A DNA stretch of 64,000 bases from C-114 sp963745405 (lineage in GTDB: Bacteria; Chloroflexota; Limnocylindria; Limnocylindrales; CSP1-4): contig CAVUWY010000002.1 of NCBI GenBank assembly GCA_963745405.1, positions 1,550,001 to 1,614,000 on the forward strand, given 5' to 3'. Every line of letters begins with the position of its first letter. Position 1 is the stretch's first letter. Below the pieces are notes generated by a model, which made no database searches, had not been told where the DNA came from, and was given only the letters and a program-made list of their open reading frames with translations. A program made the position numbers and the translations under genes. Of this stretch, positions 58,669-64,000 are shown one piece after another.

Positions 58669-59655
58669 ATGACCGCCGCGTCGACCCTGCGCGAGCTGCC
58701 CGACCGGGCGCTCCGGGCGACGTTCCTCGGCCTCTCCCGGCGTCGATCCCTCGGCCGGCTCGCGACCCGCCTCCCCATCACCCGGGCGATGGTCGCCCGG
58801 TTCGTCGCCGGCGAGACGCTCGACGAGGCGCTGCCGGTCCTCGAGCAGCTCCGGGCGGCGGGGTTGCGGACGACCGTCGACCTGCTCGGCGAGTCGGTGT
58901 CCGCTCCCGCCGCCGCGTCGGCCGCGGCCGACGGCTACCTCGATACCCTCGACGCGCTCGCCGCCAGGGACCTCGACCGCAACGTCAGCGTCAAGCTCAG
59001 CCAGATGGGTCTCCTCCTCGACCCGGCCATCGCGACCGCCAACGTCCGCCGCATCGTCGAGCGGGCGACCGAGCACGATGCGTTCGTCCGGATCGACATG
59101 GAGGACCACACGGCGACCGATGCGACACTGGCGATCTGGCGGAGCGTCCGGCCGTCGGACCGGACGCACGGTGACGCCGGGGTCGTGATCCAGGCGGCCC
59201 TGCGACGGAGCGTCGCGGACCTCGAGGCCATCGTCGCGGAGGCGGGCCGGGTCCGGCTCTGCAAGGGCGCCTACCGCGAGCCGGCGACCGTCGCCTTCGG
59301 TTCTCGACAGGACATCGATGCGGCCTACGAGACGCTCATGGAGCGGCTCCTCCGCGACGGTGAGTTCCCGGCCCTGGCGACCCACGACGAGCGGCTCATC
59401 GGGCGGGCCGTCGCCTTCGTCCGGGAGCACCAGATCCCCCGCGACAGGTTCGAATTCCAGATGCTCTACGGGGTCCGGCGCGATCTCCAGCAGCAGCTTG
59501 TCGCAGCCGGCTACGGGGTCAGGGTCTACGTGCCGTTCGGGACCGAGTGGTATCCGTACTTCATGCGCCGGCTGGCCGAGCGTCCGGCCAACGTCGCATT
59601 CGTCCTGCGCAGCGTCATGTCGGAGGGTCGCCGGGGCACGCGCCGGCCGGATTGA
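58669..59655 (+). CDS. proline dehydrogenase (monofunctional, PutA PRODH domain)
   Basis: 328-aa FAD-dependent enzyme that oxidises proline to pyrroline-5-carboxylate and passes electrons to quinone. TIM-barrel motifs: NVSVKLSQMG, VRIDMEDHTATDATL, VVIQAALRRS, RLCKGAYREP, ALATHDERLI, FEFQMLYGVRRDLQ and VYVPFGTEWYPYFMRRLAERP. All FAD and substrate residues seem present. Leaderless promoter TACCAT. The stop codon lies inside the first unit of a 16-bp tandem repeat. No P5C dehydrogenase in the window. Confidence 0.93.
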   Translation: MTAASTLRELPDRALRATFLGLSRRRSLGRLATRLPITRAMVARFVAGETLDEALPVLEQLRAAGLRTTVDLLGESVSAPAAASAAADGYLDTLDALAARDLDRNVSVKLSQMGLLLDPAIATANVRRIVERATEHDAFVRIDMEDHTATDATLAIWRSVRPSDRTHGDAGVVIQAALRRSVADLEAIVAEAGRVRLCKGAYREPATVAFGSRQDIDAAYETLMERLLRDGEFPALATHDERLIGRAVAFVREHQIPRDRFEFQMLYGVRRDLQQQLVAAGYGVRVYVPFGTEWYPYFMRRLAERPANVAFVLRSVMSEGRRGTRRPD

Positions 59656-59791
59656 GCGCCGGCCGGATCGATCGCCGGTCAGAAAAGGCGCCGGACGGAT
59701 CGAGCGCAGGTCGGATCGAGCGCCGGCCGGATCGAGCGCCGGCCGGATCGAGCGCCGGTCGGATCGATCGCCGGTCAGAAAAGGCGCCGGA
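59648..59791. repeat. nine tandem 16-bp repeats
   Basis: Nine consecutive 16-bp units, type CGGATCGAGCGCCGGC. Units 5 and 6 are identical; units 4 and 7 differ from them at one or two bases; units 2 and 8 read CGGATCGATCGCCGGT; units 3 and 9 read CAGAAAAGGCGCCGGA. The pair of units 2-3 recurs exactly as units 8-9, 96 bp apart, so a larger block was duplicated too. Unit 1 contains the stop codon of proline dehydrogenase. No spacer diversity, so not CRISPR. Confidence 0.9.
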
Positions 59792-59857
59792 CGCGACGAG
59801 ACCGCCGGGCGAGCCGACGGTCTCGTGCCTGCGGTTGGCGGCCCGAGGGCCGAGCCG

Positions 59858-60049
59858 CTAGATCCAGCGCCGCCCGGCCTCGAGAACGAATGCCGAGCTG
59901 GCGAGCGCGCCCAGGGCCAGGAGGACGCGGAACGCCTGCGCCTTGAACAGGACTGTCATCGCGAACCTGTCTTCCTGTTCCCCAGGGTGAGAGCCCCGAT
60001 CGCCCGAGGGCGTCGGTGCCGTGGTGAATTGCGCCAGGTCCGCGTTCAC
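59858..60049 (-). CDS. 63-aa single-membrane-helix protein downstream of a c-di-GMP riboswitch
   Basis: Tiny gene, start GTG (60047-60049) with GGTGGAG a few nt upstream. Reads MNADLAQFTTAPTPSGDRGS, then a basic/polar stretch and a C-terminal hydrophobic helix (FRVLLALGALASSAFVLEAG) ending RRWI. An internal ATG at 59959 would give a 33-aa membrane peptide (MTVLFKAQAFRVLLALGALA...). The leader holds a clear c-di-GMP-I aptamer, which is the main evidence that this frame is a real gene. No family recognised; could be a surface, pilus-related or toxin-like peptide switched by c-di-GMP. Confidence 0.6.
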   Translation of the reverse strand: MNADLAQFTTAPTPSGDRGSHPGEQEDRFAMTVLFKAQAFRVLLALGALASSAFVLEAGRRWI

Positions 60050-60073
60050 ATCTCCACCTCTGTTCGGCCTGCA

Positions 60074-60171
60074 TCGCGGTTCCGGCAGCCGGGCGGTCTC
60101 CGTTCCCACCCCGGAGATCCCTGGCTTTGCGACCCCGCCTTGCGACGGGTGTGCCCTGGACGAGACTGCGA
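60074..60171 (-). ncRNA. c-di-GMP-I (GEMM) riboswitch
   Basis: On the minus strand the segment CCAGGGCACACCCGTCGCAA is followed by GGCGGGGTCGCAAAGCCAGG. This matches the GEMM-I core: CAGGGCAAACC, a stem capped by a GNRA loop (here GCAA), then GGGACGCAAAGCC. The second stem GGATCTCC ... GGAGACC follows, with the closing CGCCCGGCTGCC that matches the conserved G-rich/UGCC element binding the ligand. One deviation is C for A in GGCAC. The start of the 63-aa gene lies about 25 nt downstream, so control is likely at translation start or by a terminator not evident here. Confidence 0.85.
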
Positions 60172-60200
60172 CGGGAAGCGACACCGCTTCCAGGCTGGGC

Positions 60201-60229
60201 ACGGTAGACCGACTCCGCGCCGGACCCAA
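60201..60229 (-). promoter_or_regulatory. promoter of the riboswitch transcript
   Basis: On the minus strand TTGGGT (60224-60229) and TACCGT (60201-60206) with a 17-nt spacer. Transcription would start near 60194, about 25 nt before the aptamer. A short inverted repeat CCAAT-n5-ATTGG (60226-60240) overlaps the -35 box and could be an operator. Confidence 0.5.
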
Positions 60230-60286
60230 TAGCCGATTGGTACTGGGTGGGTACTGGTCGCCGAGGTCGAGACGCGACCACCCCCG

Positions 60287-60850
60287 CTAGCGCGGAGCGG
60301 TCGCCGCCGTCGAGGAGCCCCGCCGAGCATGCATCCCGGCCGCCACCGCGACCGCGATGCCGATGCCGATGAGCACGTCGCCGACCGAGAACACGTTGGC
60401 GAGGGGCAGCCAGCTGGGCAGGGCGAACCGGTCGACGAGCCAGGGGAGGGCCGGGTCGACGACCCGCGCGTCGAACGCCGCGCTCGTCTCGGGCCCGAGG
60501 CCGGCCGCCGCGAGCGCCTCTGGCGTCGCCGGCATGACGCCGCCGTTGGCGAGGATCGCCAGGAGGTTGAGACCGGCCCCGACCGCCACGACCGGCAGGC
60601 CCGTCAGCCGGATGTTGCGGACCACGACTCCCAGGACCACCACGGTCGAGCCGACGTAGAGGCCGATGGCGAGCGGTTGCGCTCCGGCGAGCGCATCGGC
60701 GACCGGCGGGAAGAACAGCACGAGCTGCACGACGACCGCAGCGAAGGCGAGCCACGCCCAGGAGAACCGGATGTCGCCGAGCCGCTCGATCCGGCCGCCG
60801 GTCAGCCGGCCGACGACGAGGCCGACGACGACGGCGTAGAGGATGAACAT
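60287..60850 (-). CDS. DUF5317 membrane protein
   Basis: 187 aa with five to six membrane helices (YAVVVGLVVGRLTGG, WAWLAFAAVVVQLVLFFPP, AIGLYVGSTVVVLGVVVRNI, VAVGAGLNLLAILANGG). Family signatures are ANGGVMPATPEAL and LANVFSVGDVLIGIGIAVAV. Function unknown. The ATG (60848-60850) lies just downstream of the GGDEF-EAL stop (60872), so the two are likely cotranscribed. Confidence 0.85.
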   Translation of the reverse strand: MFILYAVVVGLVVGRLTGGRIERLGDIRFSWAWLAFAAVVVQLVLFFPPVADALAGAQPLAIGLYVGSTVVVLGVVVRNIRLTGLPVVAVGAGLNLLAILANGGVMPATPEALAAAGLGPETSAAFDARVVDPALPWLVDRFALPSWLPLANVFSVGDVLIGIGIAVAVAAGMHARRGSSTAATAPR

Positions 60851-60871
60851 CGGGGCCAGTGTGGGGCCGCG

Positions 60872-63317
60872 TTACCCGGCTCGCCGGTCCGCAGCTCCGG
60901 CGGACCCCGCCGAGCGCGTCCGCCGGCGCGGTCTCGGCCGGTCGGGCAGGGCGACGAGCGTCTCCTCGCGATGGAGGGCCGGCCCGTCGAGGATGCCACC
61001 GAGCGCGGCCGGGTCCATGGGCCGGGCGTAGAGGTAGCCCTGGCCGAAGCGGCAGCCGAGGTCCCGCAGCGGCCGGATCTGGTCGGCCCGCTCGATCCCC
61101 TCGGCGATGACCTCGAGGCGAAGGGCCTGGCCGAGCTCGATGATGGCGCGGACGAGGACCGGCCCCTCGCGCCCGGCCCCGAACCCGTCGACGAAGGAGC
61201 GGTCGATCTTCAGGATGTCGACCGGGAAGCGGTCGAGGTAGCTGAGCGACGAATAGCCCGTCCCGAAGTCGTCGATGGCGAGGCGGATCCCGTTGGCTCG
61301 CAGCTGGGCGAGCTTCTCGATCGTCGATGCGGTGTGCTGCATGAGCACGCTCTCGGTGATCTCGAGGGTCAGCGATCCCGGATCGATGCCGGACTCGCCG
61401 ATGGCCGCCAGGACGTGGAGGACGAGGTCCGGGTCCTGGAACTGGCGGGCCGACAGGTTGACGCTCATGCCGAACGTGCGAAGGCCGACCTGCTCCTGCC
61501 AGCGGCGGGCCTGGCGACACGCCTCCTCCATGACCCAGCGGCCGATGGGCACGATCTGGCCCGTCTCCTCCGCGAGCGAGATGAAGTCGCCCGGCATGAG
61601 GAGTCGATGGCCGGTCGGATGCCAGCGGACGAGGGCCTCGACCCCGACGATGGTGCCGCTGTCGAGCTCGACGATCGGCTGGTACTGGAGACGGAGCTCG
61701 CCGCGTTCCACGGCATGAGGGATGAGCGCCTCGAGCTCCGTGCGCTCGGCGATCCCGTCGCGCATCCGGGCCTGGAACAGCTCGTGCCGGCCCTTGCCGG
61801 CGCTCTTGGCCCGGTACATCGCGAAGTCGGCGTTACGGAGCAGGTCGTCGGCCGCTTCGGTCCCGGCGATCGAGACGGCGATGCCGACGCTGGCGCCGAC
61901 GATGGCGTCGACGTCACCGAGCCGGATCGGGGCACGGACGGCATCGATGAGCCGGCCCGCCACGAGCTCGGCGTCGGCCGGACCGCCGATGTCCTCGAGG
62001 AGGACGGCGAATTCGTCGCCGCCGAGGCGAGCGGCGGTATCGCCCGGCCGCAGCACCCGGGCGAGGCGCTCCGAGACGGTCTGGAGCAGGATGTCGCCGG
62101 CGGCGTGGCCGAACCGGTCGTTGACCGTCTTGAAGTCGTCGAGGTCGAGGAAGAGGACTCCGAGCGACGTCGCGGTCCGGGCGCTGCGGGCGAGGGCGTG
62201 CTCGACCCGATCGCCGAAGAGGCCACGATTGGCGAGCCCGGTCAGGCCGTCGTGGAAGGCCTGGTGGCGGAGCTCTTCGTAGAGCCGGGCGTTGTCGAGC
62301 GCCATCGCCGCCTCGTCGGCCAGCGATCGGGCCAGCTCAAGCGTCCGCTGGGAGAACGGGCGAGGCTCGTTCGAGTAGAGCTCGACGGTGCCGATGGCGG
62401 TTCCCCGGGCGATGAGCGGCAACATCGCCATCGACCGCATCCCGATCGAGCGCAGGTAGGCCGACCTCGGCGGGATCGGCGGTCGGATCGTCGATCGCTA
62501 CCCGGAGCTCGCCGCCGGTGTCGAGCAGGCGCCGCGTCGCCGGATATTCGGCGAGCGGATAGGCCTCGTCGATGAAGGAGCGCCGACGGCGCGGGTAGTA
62601 GCCGTAGGTGAGGACGCGGTCGCCGGCCCGATCCCAGTAGCAGATGCCGGACTCGGCCGCCCCCGTCGAGACGGCGAGGTGCTCCGCCATGAGGTCGCCG
62701 ATGCGGAGCGGGTCCATCGTCTGGGCGAGGTCGCTCGAAAGGGCGGCCAGGCTGCCGAGCTCGTGGGCGGCACCCTTGAGGCGGCTGCTGAACTGCCAGA
62801 CGAGGAACAGCAGCAGTCCGAAGGCGAGGCCCATCGAGAACAACTGGAGGCCGGCCGCCACGGGCGCCGGCAGCGGGGCCGTCTCGGGCATGACGAGGCC
62901 CATGAGGACGACGAAGACGCCGGCCAGCCAGGTCGCCCCGAGGAACCAGCGAAGCGGCCGATCGTCGAGGTAGGGCAGGACGATGACCGCCGGCAGGATC
63001 GCCGCCACCGTCAGCTCGGCCACGACGGCGGGCTGGAGGATCGCGCAGGCACCGATGATCAGGAGGACGCCGAGCGCGGTCCGCAGGACGAAGGGGACGA
63101 TCGTCGCCGACTTCGTGAGCTGTTGACGGTCGATCACGAGCCAGATGCCGAAGCAGGCGAGGCCCGCCGCCGTGATGCCGATCTGCGGGTAGGGGAAGAC
63201 GAGGAACGTCAGCGTCTCCATCAGCGCGAATGTCAGGACGACGGCGATGAGGACGCGAACGAACCGCTCGAGCTGGACGGTCGGCTCCGTCCCGACCCGT
63301 GAGCTGGAACGATTCAT
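60872..63317 (-). CDS. membrane GAF-GGDEF-EAL protein, with one apparent frameshift
   Basis: About 814 aa when joined. Five to six membrane helices (residues 20-185), a GAF domain, then GGDEF and EAL domains. GGDEF is intact (ARLGGDEFAVLL) with an RPGD inhibitory site five residues before it. EAL is intact too: EALVRW, NLSARQF, EITES, DDFGTGYSSL, KIDRSF and EGIE. So both making and breaking of c-di-GMP are possible. In the GAF region GTCGGCCTACC has one extra G compared with the expected GTCGCCTACC (forward position about 62461), which shifts the frame from the 63317 reading to the 62440 one. All else is continuous. Confidence 0.88.
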
Positions 63318-63460
63318 GCGGCGGCCGGGGTCATCCGGGGACCACGGTCATGCGGCGGCGAGGGCGCTGGCGAAGGGCACCTGGACGAACTCCGGGTTTC
63401 GAGTCGGGATCCGCTCGCAGCGTCGCCGGGCCGGTGCCCGGGCGCAACCGTCCGATGGTC

Positions 63461-63949
63461 CTAGGCGAGCGTCCCGCGCAGCTGCTCGACGTGTCCCTCG
63501 AGGTGGCCGACGACGTTGATCTCGAGGACATCGGCGATCGTCAGCCGGCCGCGGGTCGGGTGGATGCCGGCCCGAGCAAGGTCCTCCGGCGACAGCGTCC
63601 CGAGCCACGGCTCATAGCGATCGACGCCGGCGTCGATCCGGGCGAACAGCTCCCGGATCGGGAGGGTCCGGTCCCGTCCGATCGTCAGGGTCCGGATGGG
63701 GTCGTCGGCGACCCGGCCGAACGGCGGTTCGTTCCCGTCAAGGATCCGCTCGATCTCGCCCCGCCAGTAGGGCAGCATCTCGGCGACGTGGGTGAGCGTC
63801 TCGCGCGGCCCCCAGCTCGCCTCGGGTTCGGTCCCGAAGTGCTCCGCGAGCGGCCACGGCTGGCGAGCCTCGACCGGGGAACGGAGGTCTCGCATGGCCG
63901 TGGCCGCGGCCGTGAGGCGGGCCGCGAAGGAGCTGGCGGAGTCGGTCAT
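63461..63949 (-). CDS. DinB-superfamily protein
   Basis: 162 aa, four-helix DinB_2-like fold with the putative metal histidines in TLTHVAEMLPYWRGEIE and INVVGHLEGHVEQLRG. Thiol-transferase or DNA-damage type role unknown. ATG at 63947-63949 with GGGAGG upstream. It precedes the GGDEF-EAL gene on the same strand, with a gap of 143 bp that holds nothing recognisable. Confidence 0.82.
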   Translation of the reverse strand: MTDSASSFAARLTAAATAMRDLRSPVEARQPWPLAEHFGTEPEASWGPRETLTHVAEMLPYWRGEIERILDGNEPPFGRVADDPIRTLTIGRDRTLPIRELFARIDAGVDRYEPWLGTLSPEDLARAGIHPTRGRLTIADVLEINVVGHLEGHVEQLRGTLA

Positions 63950-64000
63950 CGCGGCCTCCCGGGATCCCGACGGCTGGGCGTCGGGTGGCTTGACGGTGGA

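Noticed and set aside
59648..59791. CRISPR array
   Set aside because: The repeats are contiguous without unique spacers, 16 bp long, and no cas genes are present.

Overview
The window is high-GC DNA (roughly 70% by eye), densely packed with short intergenic gaps and many ATGA/GTGA/TGATG overlaps between neighbouring genes. Gene content (DUF2203, DUF309, a holin-like/phosphodiesterase fusion, a caa3-type oxidase with extra cupredoxin domains, multi-GAF GGDEF proteins) suggests an uncultivated Chloroflexota bacterium, possibly of the Limnocylindria type; this placement is inference. There is no insertion sequence, prophage, CRISPR array or rRNA. Two tRNA genes are present: Lys(TTT) and initiator Met(CAT).

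Layout. 1-3626: a partial membrane protein, a small hypothetical gene and a polar amino-acid ABC importer whose ATPase carries two frameshifts. 3642-16711: mixed metabolism and envelope genes (class-I glutamine amidotransferase-like hydrolase, LysM lipoprotein, a 983-aa HTH-GAF-GGDEF protein, M23 peptidase operon, YbaK, HAD phosphatase, thiamine pyrophosphokinase, peroxiredoxin, PIG-L deacetylase, a 655-aa coiled-coil protein). 16942-23623: a respiratory operon of GltD-like Fe-S flavoprotein, split cytochrome b, Rieske protein, cytochrome c-cupredoxin fusion and a membrane kelch propeller. 23687-29610: rhodanese, DUF309, DUF2203, holin-like/phosphodiesterase fusion, aminotransferase and hydroxyacid dehydrogenase. 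29853-31641: a second, compositionally distinct cytochrome b locus with what looks like a Rieske remnant. 31796-35630: methyltransferase, DUF1801, MFS and lipase-like genes. 36066-43125 (minus): an aa3/caa3-type oxidase operon that continues into TlpA and an ABC-2 exporter, with ctaG divergent. 44413-50679: threonine dehydratase-like, DksA-like and YHS genes, and a polyamine-type ABC importer. 50911-58000: cupredoxin, 7Fe ferredoxin, BtuF-like protein, zinc-ribbon methyltransferase, proC, tandem DinB-like gene and S9 peptidase. 58016-63949: DUF421, proline dehydrogenase, a 16-bp tandem repeat, a c-di-GMP-I riboswitch in front of a tiny membrane protein, DUF5317, a GGDEF-EAL protein and DinB.

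How the parts work together. The cytochrome b/Rieske operon and the oxidase operon are linked by a repeated amicyanin-like cupredoxin module at the C-termini of three different membrane proteins, suggesting that tethered copper domains carry electrons between the complexes. Two diguanylate-cyclase proteins (8253 and 63317, both minus strand, both with an RxxD inhibitory site) and one c-di-GMP riboswitch sit in the same window.

Two window-wide observations matter for reading the annotation. First, at least thirteen genes have a TANNNT -10 element ending 6-8 nt before the start codon, the same distance as between the -10 element and the mature 5' end of both tRNA genes, so many transcripts are probably leaderless. 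Second, several otherwise intact genes carry single G/C insertions, two of them in the identical context ATGGCGCTTC, so these frameshifts look more like assembly error than gene decay.
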